From NCBI GenBank assembly GCA_002335605.1, contig BEDY01000003.1:310001-374000 (forward strand): 64,000 nucleotides of DNA. The letters run 5' to 3'. This document shows, in pieces, positions 9,686 through 22,007 of the stretch. This stretch comes from Prillingera fragicola (Eukaryota; Basidiomycota; Tremellomycetes; Trichosporonales; Trichosporonaceae). The translations under genes and the position numbers were made by a program. How positions within the stretch are numbered: the stretch's first letter is position 1; the number at the start of each line of letters is the position of its first letter. The notes below the pieces were generated by a model. It was given only the letters and a program-made list of their open reading frames with translations. It was not told the DNA's origin and searched no databases.

Positions 9686-12600
9686 TTAAGCTAGGAACCC
9701 ACTCTCCTTCCAAGCACCAACCCACCGTCCCACAATACCAGTGTCGAGCGCCTCACACCCCTTGATAGTCCCCGAGACCTCGGCGGTGCTCGCGACGTCA
9801 AAGTCAATGTGTCCCCTCTCCTCGGTACCACCAATGCGGCCCTGGTAAAAGCTGAGCAGCTTGCGAGTGGGGTTGGTCGCCACATCATCGTCGCTAGCAG
9901 CAAGGCGGTCGAGCCACTCCCTCCTTGAGACAGTCTCAAACTCGACCCCAGCCGAGTGCAGGCCGTCCAGCACAACCTTCCAAGGCGTGTTGACAGGGTT
10001 AAGCACATGGTACACCTTTCCTCGCTGCACAGCGGCCGTCACAATCTCAGCAACAGCGCTGCCGGCCCGGTCAACGGGCAGCCACTGCAGCTGCTCCTTG
10101 AGCTCGGGCAGGGCCCCGATCACAGTCGCGGAGCGGATCATGAGCGGCCAAGCCTCGGTCTCGTTCCACACACCATTGGTCGCGTCACCCACAAGCTGGC
10201 CAATCCTGAGCACGCCGGTGGGCGCCGCACCAGCCGCTGCGGCGTGTTCGAGGAGCTTTTCGACGACCCACTTGGAGCGCGCGTACCCCGTGCCGCCGGC
10301 GGTGGCAGGTGACTCGGGGAAGGCTTCGGGGACGAGCTTTTCGGTGCCGGCCTGGCGCGTGCCGACCGAGGAGGAGAAGAACAAGCCGGGCTTGGTCGCG
10401 CGAGGGGAGCGCAGGGCGAGGTTGAGTAGATGTACCGCGCCACCAATGTGTGGGCTGAAGGACTCGAGGGACAGGTTGAAGTTGACCGGCCACGCGTTGT
10501 GAACGACTGCGGTTGCCGTGTCACGGAGCTTGGCGTACGTGTCGGGTGAGAGGCCCAGGGTCGGCTGGTTGACGTCTGCGGCGTAGGCGACATACTTGGA
10601 CGAGGGCACAGTGCGGCGGCGAGCGGCAAGGGAGGCTTGCACTCGCGAGAGCGCGTCGGCGTCGTCCTTTGCGCGGGCAAAGCAGACAACAGTCTCGACA
10701 TCGTCGCGTGCTGCGAGCTCGGCCAGAATGTGCGCGCCGAGCGACCCAGTGGCACCCGTAAGCACCACAGTGTGCTTGGGCGGGGCGGTGGTGTCGTTGC
10801 CACTCTTAGCTGCGGCAATGTCAATCTCTTCAGCCCACTGGTCAACCAGCTTGAGCATGGTAGCATGTGCTGCCTCTGCCCCAGCGATATCAGCGCTTCC
10901 ATCCTTGAGTGCCAGCAGGTGAGAAGCGAGCTTGGCAATGGTGGCATGCTCGTAGACAATGTTCTGGCCCAGCGTCGCGCCGTTCAGCTCGACACCCTTC
11001 TGGATAACATTGCGCACGCGAGTAGCTTGCAGCGAGTCGACGCCAAACGCGAACAGGTCCGTCTCGGGCGAAAGACCAGAGGCGCCCTTCTCGCCGAGCG
11101 CAGTCGTGACAGTCTCAGTGAGGAAGGACTCCATCTCCGGCTGAGTAGAGATGTCGCGCTTCGGCGCGCCAGTACCCTCTTCGAATCGCTCATAGATCTT
11201 GTCGATAATCGACCCAAAGAGCTTGTAGCAAGCAGGACGGAGGATGCTCATCTTGGTAGCAACGGGGACGTGGGTGCCATGAGGCAAAATCTCGATCATC
11301 TCAGGCAAGATACGCGAGTGGGTGGGTGCCTGCGCGTTGGCTTCGGCAATGACGGGCCAAATGGCATCCATGTAGGCTTTCTTGTCCTTGCTAAGCTCGG
11401 CTCCAGCGTCCGAGGGGAGGATGAGCGCGCCCACCTGGGGCTTGCCGTCGCCGAACACGATTGCCTCGGCGACAAGAGGCGAGTTGCCGCGAATGGCCAG
11501 CTCGATGGGCACGGGGTTAGTCTTCTCACCGAGCGTCTGGGTGAGAGTATCGTCGAGACGACCGACATACTTGATCCAGTTGGGATGGTCCGGGTGCGTG
11601 ACTACAAGGTCCTTGGTACAGTACGCTCCATCCTCACGGTTGCTGACAATCTTGGCTGGCCAGCCGTCCTTGACGACGACTTCGTAGGCATTGTCACCTT
11701 GAGGGATGAGCTCGAGGTACTGCTCAATCAAGCCCTCGACACGGAGCCAGTTCCATCCCTTGTCGTTGGCAAAGTCGCGGCGCGAGGTCACCAGAGCACC
11801 GGTCTCGGTTGTGCCGTACTGCGAGAAGAGGGGGACGCCGGCAGCGACAAGGCGGTCTCCAAGGTCGTCTGGAACTGCGGCACCAGCAAAGGACACTGCC
11901 TCCATGGAAGCCAGACTCTCGACACCCTCCTTTGTCTCTGCAAGAAGTTTCAAGACGTAGGGCACGGCAAAGTGTTGCTTTGGAGGTGAAGGAGAGCGCT
12001 CGATTGTGCGCACAATGTTGGATGATGTGATTGGGAGATGGGGAGGAAGAAGAGTGAAAGCAGCACCGTGGTAAAGACAACGGAAGCTGGATATTATCAG
12101 CGTGATTCACAGAGTCGTCACTTACATGGAGAAATGGCCAAAGCCGTGGAAGAGGGGAAGGGCAGAGAAGCCAGTCTTGGGCACACTTGTTGCGGCGTTG
12201 GCGATGAGTCCGTAGTGGGTGACATAAACGGGCTTGGGGAATCCGGTTGATCCAGACGAGTGGAGAATCACGCAGGTCCTCTTGGTTTCTTGCGCCGGAG
12301 TGAGTCGTGGCGGGTAGGGAGCAATCTTGCTCTCCTTGATACCTCCCCGGCCCCAGAGAGGGTAGCGCTGCTCTGGAAGAATCTCGAGAATAATGCCTTC
12401 CTTGGCCAATAGCTCCTGAGCCTGCTTTGCCGCATCGGCATACTTGGGGCCGTAGATGAGGTGCGTCGAGCTGGTGAGCTTGCACAAGTGGGCGACGGCG
12501 GCAACACTGTTGTTCACACTCAGGAGAAGCGAGATGAGACCGAGCTTGGCAAGCGCAATCTCGAGCAGAGACTCATCGACTGCGGTGGAAGTGAGCACGG

Positions 12601-12951
12601 CAATGACGCGCTCTGGTGGAACGTCTTCAGGTGCTGCTTTAGGCTGAAGATTGAGATCGGCATAATAGGCCGCCAGGCGGTCTACAGCAGCCGCAATGTC
12701 AGAATACCTGAACCGTAAGCAGGTGTGCGTCACCTTTCATGCCTGCCACTCACGTCAAAGTCTTGAGCTCGTCACCAAACTCTGCAGCACCAGTGTGCAC
12801 AGCTGGCTCATCCGCCTGAGTTGCTGGAAGTCAGCAGTTGTTTGTGGGGGGTGGAAGGCTTACCGGCCCGAAGAGCGACCAGCTCGGTGAGGGATTGGGC
12901 GTGGAAAAGAGGAGCTACCATGGCTGGCTTGGGTGGTTGTGAGACAGTCAT
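9686..12951 (-). CDS. NRPS-like adenylate-forming reductase (A-T-R, 1046 aa)
   Basis: Four exons in transcript order: 12951-12864, 12823-12754, 12707-12126 and 12086-9686, with introns of 40, 46 and 39 nt. The enzyme type activates a carboxylic acid as the adenylate, loads it on a phosphopantetheine arm and reduces it to an aldehyde with NADPH. Adenylation domain (about 30-520): HSSGSTGFPKP at about 202, YGTTETG at about 337, and GRLDDT as the A8 motif. Thiolation domain: FGVDSLQA with the pantetheine serine near residue 598. Thioester-reductase domain (about 685-1046): Rossmann GATGSLG at about 691 and the short-chain-dehydrogenase pair Y848 and K852 in GYARSKW. There is no condensation domain. 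It is shorter than alpha-aminoadipate reductase Lys2 (about 1400 aa) and matches basidiomycete aryl/alkyl-acid reductases in length. The substrate is unknown. It is divergent from the transporter at 13810. Confidence 0.9.
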
Positions 12952-13809
12952 TGCCGTGCAGCGTCTTGGTCTGTTCTATATACCCAGAGTGGATTATTCA
13001 GAGTGCAATGGACGGAGAGCCCGGCGAGGACTGACCCCAGCGCAGTTGGCGGTGCATCGGACCGAACGCCAGCCACGTGTGCTTTGACCCGGCCCAACGG
13101 CCCGGAGATCCGACACGTGTCAGTGACTCATGTACCCTGTTCTCTGCCTTGGGTCTGCTGCCTGGCAGTGCCTGGGCGATCGTGCCTGAACCGAAAGAAT
13201 CATGCGCCCCCGAGGCCGATGACCCTCGCCCTCAACTCGAATGGGTGAACTCCGATATCCCGGATAATCTGACCATTGTTCTCTTCACGACAAAGCCACG
13301 CGACGGAGCAGCGGACTCTCGGACCGCATTCAATGCAGCCTGGAGCCACGGACCGACGGACCGCACAGGCATAACGACGTTTAAAGCCCCCAGCCGATGC
13401 GCCGTGCTCCGGACATGTGATGTCCTTGTGAGAGCGCCAAGGGTCAGCAGGTGGGGGGACGTACTTGCGTTTGTGGGCAATCGAAAGGGTTGCGCTGGCG
13501 TGGGCAGATTGTGCTGCGCTTGATGTTGAACACGGGGGAAGCAGGCGCCCGGACCGTTCACCTGGCAGTGGACGACATGTCGGTGTCTTGGCAATACCGG
13601 CCACGGATGAACGGTCCGCGCACGCGAGATATCCTGATGACTGTTGGCCAGTGGGTTGCAAAGAGGTATAAGGAGCACGGCGCGGGGTGATAATTGCCCC
13701 ACATCAGCTCCAAGAGCCCCGCAATCAACACGCGCTCTCATCAACTCTCGGCCAAGCCCACCCAGAACCGACACAGCATTAGCCCCTCTATTGGCTCATC
13801 AGCGCTAGC
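12952..13809. promoter_or_regulatory. Shared divergent promoter of the reductase and transporter genes
   Basis: This 858-bp region separates two divergently transcribed genes. It contains two CACGTG E-box cores (13074-13079 and 13114-13119, the second inside the palindrome GACACGTGTC at 13112-13121) and a TGACTCA (13124-13130), the bZIP Gcn4/AP-1 consensus, only four bases further on. The sites are directly visible; their use by bHLH or bZIP factors and joint control of both genes are inference. Confidence 0.45.
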
Positions 13810-15660
13810 ATGGTCAGCACAGAGATCACACGCGCCCCGGGTACTCTTGCGTACGACGCAGAGAAGACGGCCGGAGTCACAGACCAAGTCGAGGACAAGG
13901 TCGCACACGCCGCGGTCGTCTATGACGACCAAGACGACGGTCCTCCCAAAGGGTTCAAGCGCTTCCTTCGTCGCAACCCGAGTCTCGAGTTTATCCAGGC
14001 CGTCGCTCAGGAGAATGAGGTTGAACTTGACCCAGCCGAGGTGAAGAAGGTTGAACGCAAGATCTTCTGGCTCATCGTCCCTGCTCTTGGTATCTGCTAC
14101 CTCTTTTACGTAAGTGTTTCTCGATTCAACACTGGCGCTGACATCTGCTCAGTACGTTGACAAGGTTACTTTGCAATATGCTGCTTTGTTTGTGAGTACA
14201 GCTTGTGTCGAGCCTGGACAGTACTGACCAACGATAGGGTATCAAGAAGGACCTTGACCTCAAGGGTGAAGACTACTCCAATCTCGGCTCAATCTTCTAT
14301 GTGTAAGTTGCCAAGTGACAGCTGTCCCTAACGACTCAGTGGTTGGATTGCGTGGTGTATCCCAGGAAACCTGCTCCTTGCCAAGTTCCCTCTGTCCAAG
14401 TACCTCGGCTTTAACGTAAGCTTTCTTCCCCTTCTCTTTGCTAACGGCAGATCTTTCTCTGGGGTGTGTTCCTCATGGCCCAGGCTGGCTCCAAGTCATA
14501 CGAGGACATGCTTGCTCTCCGTTTTGTGAGCGGCATGTTTGAAGCAGTCGCAGACCCATGCTTTGTCGCGATTACTGGCATGTGGTTTACTCGCAAGCAG
14601 CAGCCGACTGTAATTGGTCTCTGGTATGCGTGGAACGGTATCGGCATTGCAATGGGTGGTCTGCTCGGCTACGGTATTGGATCCATCCACGGCGCACTTG
14701 CAAGCTGGAGGTACGAGTTCCTTATCGTTGGCGCTCTCTGCTCAGCTTGGGCCGTTGTCTTGGGCTACTTTATCCCCGACGCTCCCCACGCCTCCAAGTG
14801 GCTCTCGCGCCGCGAAGCTGTCGTCGTTGTGTCCCGCAAGCGCCACGATCACCACACTGTGGAGAAGCGTCAGCTCAAGTGGGACCAAGCTATTGAGACG
14901 ATCAAGGACCCCAAGACCTACCTCTACTTTGGTCTTGGCTTCTTTGCCAACGTGCCCAACGGCGCCACCTCGAACTGTGAGCCATCAATAACTGTCCAAC
15001 CACTAACGTACAGTCGGCACTCTTCTCACCAAGGGCCTAGGATTCAGTACCCTCGGCACCACTCTCCTCCAGATCCCATACGGCTGCTTCATTTCGATCA
15101 TGATCTTTGCTGCCATCGCTGTCAACCACTACACGCACCATCTCAACGTCCGCACCTACCTCATGGCTGGTGTCACTGTTCTCACCGTCATCGGCTTTGC
15201 CATGCTTGCATTTTGCAAGGGTGCCGCACCCCGTCTTGCCGGATACTACCTCACGGGTTCCTCCAACGCCGTGTTTGTCCTCGCCCTGTCTCTCGTCTCG
15301 GGTAACGTGGGCGGTGTCACCAAGAAGACTCTTAGCGCTGCTTCCATCTTCCTTGGCATGGCCCTCGGCAACAGTGAGTTCCCACCAACCGCCAAAGGTC
15401 CCACGCTAATATACCCAGTCGTCGGCCCCTACTCCTTCCTCGAGGCCGAGGCCCCCATCTACCGCACCGGAACGATTGTGTGTATGGTCTCGCGCGCTGC
15501 CGAAATCTTTGTCATTCTTGGTCTTCGCCTCTGCTTTGTCTTGCCCAACCGCCACCGTGACAAGAAGTTTGCCGAGGGCAACGAAGAGTACAACCCCGAC
15601 GCGCAGGTGTATGAGGACCTCACCGACAAGCAGAACTTGCACTTCCGTTACCTTGCTTGA
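13810..15660 (+). CDS. MFS anion:cation symporter, DAL5/allantoate-permease type (535 aa)
   Basis: Seven exons: 13810-14109, 14153-14191, 14238-14302, 14340-14415, 14451-14976, 15014-15373 and 15419-15660, with introns of 35-46 nt. Several exons are very short (39-76 nt) and fall in the first transmembrane helices. The product has an N-terminal cytosolic region of about 85 residues, the first helix FWLIVPALGICYLFYYVDKV with the ACS-family 'YVDK..L..AAL' context, then alternating hydrophobic helices consistent with 12 TM segments, and a short acidic C tail. Motif 'GMFEAVADPCFVAITGMWFTRKQQ' matches the family's helix 4-5 'RF.LG..E....P' region. Family members import organic anions such as allantoate, nicotinate, pantothenate or biotin precursors across the plasma membrane. 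The substrate is not determinable. Divergent pairing with an acid-activating reductase suggests it may import or export that acid or product. Confidence 0.88.
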
Positions 15661-18600
15661 TTGCCGTCCGCGATGACAGGCGCCGGAGAACAGATGGAAA
15701 AGAAGGAAGAAATAAAGACAACAGGCATATGTGCTAGGAGCGGCAATGCCCATGATAGGTGCAGGGTGCCCAGGATGGCCAGGAAGAATCGTAGGCAGTT
15801 GTAGAGTACATGCAAGGTCGTATGACTGGAGACATGGAGGGGCTGGAAGAGAAGTCTAGTCGTATTTAATTTACTCGCCCAAAGGTCGCCCATTCGAGTT
15901 GCGACTGAGCCAAATCGGCAGCAATGCATGACATCTATTTTGTTATTGAGAGGTTGTCAACCGTCCGCAGCTGCCCGCTCCATGGCGGTTCCTTCTGGTC
16001 AAGTAGATGCATGCAATAAAGCTTCTCACAACTCCTGGCCTTCCCCATTCACACTCTTTGCTATCCACTTTTGGCTGCAAGTTGTGCGCTTTCATGTCTT
16101 TGATGATACAGTATCTGTTTAGAACAAGCTTTTATTCTCACGTTGACGGGTAGCAGCATTGACGGATACGACATACGAGGGTGGGAGACTGAGCTGACAC
16201 TCTAAACAAATTGCCCAGTTAAATACTGTATCATGCCCTGCGCAACATGGCGAAGAATGAGCGTGGCGATCTATGTGAGCATAGACATTACTGCAGATAC
16301 CTCAAGTGGTACCGCAGTCGGGTGTTTCTACACCTTCTGACTTGCATGTTTCTCCGTTCACTCTACCTCGGCCAAAATTCTACAGTAGCATGGATTGCGG
16401 TGAGGGTTTGAGCAGGCCTGGCAGGGCTCGCCAATCTCCAAGTACTTTGCTTACCATCCTCTCAAAACACACTACCTCCTTCCACGGGTCCAGCGTTTTC
16501 CTTCATTATGTTTCTGACTTGGCTCCGCACCCGAGGAGAGGGAAGGCCCAAAGGTTTCTTTGCGACAATGTTGACCATAGTGTGTTTTTCAAAACACACT
16601 CACAGATTCCGCCTCACAATGTCCTCTCGTTATGTGATTCTTCCGTCAGCCGATGCTGAGCTGACAGCTAAATTTAAAATGCATGCGAACAATTCTGAAC
16701 ATAGTGTGTTTTCCAAATCATTCTACCTTCCGCCACAAATTGATAACATCCTCTAGTATGGTTTTCCTCTTGGTTGAAGACACGCTCGCCGCCAATGTTG
16801 TAAACTATTTGGAACATATTGGTGATTTTTAATCATCCTCGCTTCTCCCACGAAGAACCATGCCGCCACTTGTGTGCTTCTCCTAGCAGCCGACGAGGAT
16901 CCAGCGGTCCATATCGATTTTTCGCTCCGACACCTTGGGCCATTGTGTGTTTCTCGAATCATCTAACTTTGTGCCGGGAAAATACAATGTTTGGTAGTGC
17001 GCTTCCGAAACCGCACTATGTGTTGCCACTGGTTTGCATCCACCTCAAGTGTGTTCCCTAAGTGACCCTATACTTGTACATACAAGGTTGTGGCCCGTCG
17101 AGTGTGTTTCCAGATGCCATCATCTTTTTGCCAGAGATCAAACTCCTCCTTGAGTGCGTTTTCCAAATGCCATCATCTTTTGCCAGTCGCCGAACTCCTC
17201 CTTGTGTAATTTGACTTTTTGACGTCGTTTGCCCATGTAAACAACCAGCGGCCGTGCTACTTTACTGCAGTGATCATAGACACCCGCAGGATGCTTGTGC
17301 TGCATGCTGCTGCACCAGTAGTGAAAGGTTTTGCGTGCCTCCACCAGTCAGGCACCCCGCACCTTCATCTTTATCTCTTGACCTCCCCTGCGATCTGCAC
17401 TCTGTAATCAAGCATGGTGTCGCTTGCTAGCGGCTTTGTCCACATTGCTGCTGAACAAACGTTCACCTGCAGCACAGCTTAGGACCGATATATACCCAGC
17501 CGCCAGCGGAGCGCTCCTGACCTTCCCGCTCGTCGTACGCCACTCATCTCTAAGTGAACAGGGCAAAGTACCCGTTCCCTGGCCAGCTCTATCCGTCGCC
17601 CAACGCTCTGGTGCTCTCCTTCTAACCTCTGGCAGTCACTCTATGCATGGGTACATCTACACCCCAGCCCGTGTTCACCTTTCCCCACATTGTGGTTACA
17701 CCCAGCACCGACTTGGCAAGTAACTTGTGCAGGGCCGATACGCTCCGGCTCCCGTGTTCTGGATCTCGGCTCCGCGATTCCCACAACTCCCTAATGACAA
17801 CTACCTCTCCGACACGCACTCTCAAGCTAGCGAGTGTCACTGACTCTGATCCGGCCCTCAACCAACTGACGACGCCGCGGGCCACCACTCTGAGGATGTG
17901 CACGGGGTGTGCCCGGGGTGTGCGCCGGCCGATCCCGAGAATCTTGGGGTTCCTGTAGAGTCTAATACCGCTCCGTGCGCCAGTCGCCGAAACATGTCGC
18001 ACGCACCGATCGGTGTCGGCTCGACCACATGGTAACAACGATGCGTGAGCAGAGCTGCGTGCTCGCCCAAGCGTGCACCCATAAGCTTCTCTCTCGCGGT
18101 TCCGTTGGTAGTGTACAGTACAGATTTTGGTCTGCACGTCCCGTGCAGGAACACCAGGAACAAGGCACCATCTTGGAACATGGTTTTTGACTTCGCGTGG
18201 AGCCACTATCCTCACCGCGATCCAGCGAACATCCTTGCCCAGTCAGACATTTAAGCTTCAGATTCCGGAATCCGGCAGTGGGAGTTAGTTCGAACATGCG
18301 TGAGCATTTGATACCCAGAATCAGGAAGAGCAGTGATCGTAGAGAGTTGAGCGACGCCCGAATTTGGATCGCCGCCATGGAGTGGTTGCTGGCCCTGACT
18401 GCTTTTTATCCTCTGCCTTATGCGTAAGCGACTTTGGACTCGAGGTGTCCCCAAAGATGATCATGTTCTATCATCCCAAGCAGCTGTGCTCCGCTCCGCA
18501 GGAGGGGTCTGTGGTAACAAACACCCGCAGGAGGAGTATTCTCCACCGTGTTCAACACACTTGCCGAGTGTATCTATGTAGCTATCGTGTGCTGCAGGTT

Positions 18601-19919
18601 TACTGGCGCCACAGCACGATCTTGGAGCGAGGAATGCTGTGGGGCTGCCAGCGATGCTTGGCAAGAACTGCAGGAAGCCTGCCAGCACGTAGTGCTGGTG
18701 ACTTGGTGGTGTAGTTGTTGCACCCTCAGGAAACCCAGATTGGGGAGCAGCAAAAGTTGGCCGAGTTGGCAGTAGTGGGCGATGGCATGGGGCTGACGGA
18801 TTCACCGACGGTGCAGCGGCGAGGAACGGCGGCGTCGAACCCTTCCCCAAATCCACCCTGGCTTTTGGGATTCAACTGTGCGAGTTCCTTTTGTTGTCGT
18901 CATCGTCGTTGATTGCTACTCGCTGCTTGTCACTCAACCTGCATGCTTTAGGGGTTGCGGGCCATGCCGGACATGCAGTTTTAAGGGTGTCTTGAGGTGC
19001 GAACTTTGGGATACTGGGTAAGCAAGGGTTAAGAGAGGTCAAAGTCTGCGTCTACTGAGCTGCTGAGTGTCAGTAGACACTGGTGCACAAGCACCGACGG
19101 CTGGCAAGGAGGTCGAGCATCATCGAGCTGGATCTTTGATCTCGTCAGCGTTCTGCGTTGCTGGTGGCCAGTTGGGGGCTGGCTGTCTCGGGGCGATCAC
19201 TCGATCCTCTAATCGTCGTTATTCTGTGCAACCTGCTTTGCCTGTCCCTTACCCTCTGTTTTTCCATCCCGTACATGGGCTACATACCGTCCCACACGTC
19301 CCCCCGTGTGGGGCGGGAGTGATATAGGGCCCAGCGGGGTGCATGCACGTCGCCGCCGTGGCGTTCTGGGCTTGGGCGGCTGCCCTTGCACGGTGATGGC
19401 CCCAGGTGGGTGGAGGTCGACCACAACGCAGCCCGCCCTGAATCCCGGCACCAGGGATTGACCTACTCCCTTTGTCTCCTTTGTCCTCTCTCATTCTCCA
19501 ACTTTTCTTCACTGCAGCTGCAAGCAGGCATTGTCGTACCTCTCCTGGGCCAGACAGGTGCTGCCCCGCTGCAAAAGCCGAGGACCATGCTAACAGGGTA
19601 CCACTTGGCTGGGCAGGATCCACTGATAAACTTGCACCCAAGTCTCCGTCGGTACATCCAGTCTGCCCTTGCCTCTTGCCGTCGTGGTACAACCCACCCC
19701 ATCCTGCACCGACACGAACCTCTACCTTAACATCTCACTCGCCTCATCGTTGTTGTTCCTCACTTCATCTTCTCTCCAATCAGCTACACCGCTCCATCGC
19801 TCACCCGCGTCCCCCCCGCCTATTGTCTTCTCCCCCACACTCGGCATCCTCCCCACACCAATATTCCTCACCCACCTCCACTCTAACCCACACTCACAAC
19901 CCTTGCATCAGCCTGTACG
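15661..19919. other. Large intergenic region, 4.3 kb
   Basis: No coding gene is convincing. ORFs here are short and of random composition. The stretch 16450-17210 holds a degenerate repeat family (annotated separately). The last 300 bp before 19920 are pyrimidine-rich, as expected for a 5' leader and promoter of the oxidoreductase. Confidence 0.5.
16450..17203. repeat. Degenerate dispersed repeat built on GTGTGTTTTCCAAA-like core
   Basis: The core TAGTGTGTTTTTCAAA, or variants followed by a TCATC/CTACCTTCCGCC-like segment, recurs near 16578, 16701, 16943, 17100 and 17152; an inverted or decayed copy sits near 16460. The spacing of the first copies is about 120 bp or its multiples. At 16580-16599 the core forms a perfect 9-bp inverted repeat GTGTGTTTT-TC-AAAACACAC. 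The last two copies, 17100-17151 and 17152-17203, form a direct 52-bp tandem duplication with about 85% identity by eye. Confidence 0.6.
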
Positions 19920-21567
19920 ATGACCGTTGTTAAACGCCCAAACTACAAGAACATTGTTGTCGTCGGAGGTGAGCCGCAGCGAAGGGCCAGCAGCACAGCG
20001 CCAGATGGCTAACTCCAGCAGCATCGGTCGCAGGGCACAACTTTGTCAACGCACTCTCTCCCACACTTCCTGCCCAGTTCCGAATTCTTCTCATTGAACG
20101 CAACACGTTCGTGCTTCACGCACCGATTGTTGTCCGCGCGCTTGTGTCTCCAGGTGAGTCGCGGTGCTCATGCGAGCTACGGCCAAGCTGATCCTCCAGG
20201 CTGGGAGGACAAGGAGTTCACGGCACCTGTCACCCAGGACACAATATTTCCCTCTCGTTCGCGCCATGTCGTGATTGCTCCCAACACGGTGCTCGAACTG
20301 CGCGAGCACTCGATCATCATTGAGCATCCTTTTGAGGACTCGCATGAGATTTTCTTCGAGGTGAGTAAACTCCCACTACTGGCAGGCGGGAACTTGCAGG
20401 CACGGCAAGGCAATCGGCGGCCCGGTGATCTCGCAGTTTGAACGTGACGCGTCGGCAGCTCGGGATGCGAGTGGGGGAGCTGGTGGTAGGCTGTGCTCTG
20501 CCGTCCGTGACCTGCATTTACGACGCTGCTACGGCCGTTCAAGATCATGGTGCCTAGATGGGAGCCGTGCATAGTTGCTCACCTACTCAACAACACTGCT
20601 AACGTCGTTGCAGAAGTGTATCCTGGCCATGGGTGCGCAGCAGCCGATGCCTATTCGCCCTCTTCCCTGCTCCTCGCTGGACGATTGGCGGATGGCTCTG
20701 CGCGACACGCACGAGGATATCAAGGCCGCCAGCTCTATTCTCATTGTTGGTGGCGGATCGGTTGGAATCGAGGTGGCGGGTGAGATCCAGGACCTGTACC
20801 CCACGAAGAAGATTACCATTGTCCACTGGGACGTGGGACTGCTCCACCCCTCCGATTCCGGCGGTAACACGGCGCACACCTATGTCGCACCGCGCACAAA
20901 CGCCAAGCTGGGCCAGGCTCTTGAGCGGCAGCTGTTGAAGCGCGGTGTCGATGTCATTCTCTGCGACCGTGTCGATTTCGTCGCTGCAAAGGAGCCAGGA
21001 GAATGGGGAGGCCGCCCCGGCCACCTGGGGAGGATGAAGGCCATCCCCCTTGTGTCGGGCAAGACTGTCGATGCGGACTTTGTCTTCAACAGCACGGGCA
21101 ACAAGCCCAACGCCCAACTCGTTCGTGACGCCGACACGACAGCCCTGACAACAAACGGCTACATTGCCGTCGACCCGTTTTTCAAAGTCCGCGGCCACCC
21201 CGAGGGCATCCTCGCCGGCGAGTACTATGCCATCGGCGACTGCGCCAACTCACCCAGCTGGAAGACTGGCATCGCCGCACAGGAAGAGGGACGCCAGTGC
21301 GCTCGCGTCATCGACGACCTCGTCGCCGGCCGCCGGCCAAAGCCGTACCACCCCCCCAGCCGGCTCAAGGAGTCTGTCGTCCTCCTCGGCTCAAAGGGCG
21401 GCGCAGGCATAGTGCGCCTCCCGTTCATTGGCGGCATCAAGGCGCCCGACTTTATAATTGATCGCAAGAGCCACGATTTCCTCGCTGGCAAAAACTTTTT
21501 CGCCCGCTTCCAGGGCTCCAAAAGCGTCACCACTACACGGCGCATGCCCTCCACCGTCCAGTTGTGA
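19920..21567 (+). CDS. AIF/FSP1-like FAD-dependent pyridine nucleotide oxidoreductase (432 aa)
   Basis: Exons 19920-19968, 20019-20153, 20200-20360 and 20614-21567; introns of 50, 46 and 253 nt. The type is the AIF-homologous mitochondrion-associated inducer (AMID/AIFM2/FSP1) branch of two-dinucleotide-binding flavoproteins, which oxidise NAD(P)H and commonly reduce quinones. Seen: N-terminal FAD beta-alpha-beta NIVVVGGAASVAG (residues about 11-23), the ILAMG strand equivalent to ATG at about 118, NAD(P)-binding ILIVGGGSVGIEVAGE at about 157-172, and the FAD-ribityl GDCAN at 323-327. There is no mitochondrial presequence or signal peptide and no redox CxxC pair, in keeping with this branch. 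The third intron is much longer than all others in the window, but the join at 20614 (GAG|AAG TGT ATC) restores the family order. Confidence 0.88.
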
Positions 21568-22007
21568 GCAGCCCCGAGATACAGACCCCGGGAGCAGGGG
21601 GAGCATCAAAGCTCACACCCTCCAAAGCCCGAGTTCGCGCCCGAGCTCGATCAGTCTCAACCTCGCTGCGCCGCGGCTCGTCAGTGGTCGGCCGGCATCC
21701 GCGAGTCTGAGCAGCTTGCGTAAGACTGTCGCTTGATACCCCGCGCTGCGCCCGAACACTGCATCGTGGTTGCAGGGTGAAGAATAGACTCGACCAGGAG
21801 ATGGATAGGAATCAAGGATATGTTGTGTATAGATAGAGTACTGGGATATGGGATTTGCGCTTCATGCTATTGCTTCGGATCTCTCTGTCTTGCTGCCGCT
21901 GCTATCGAAATGTGTAGTGCAGTGCATGTGATTATGATCTATCGTCATCATCGTCTATATTCCTCCTCCTGCCCATCGCTACAACCTACACCTGAGTGAT
22001 GCAAGCC
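21568..22007. other. Convergent intergenic region
   Basis: This is the 3' flank between the oxidoreductase and the ABC transporter stop codons; no gene or structured element is seen. Confidence 0.5.

Noticed and set aside
10637..11989. 450-codon plus-strand ORF
   Set aside because: It is the exact antisense of the adenylation-reductase exon, arising from GC-rich codon bias; the minus strand carries clear catalytic motifs.
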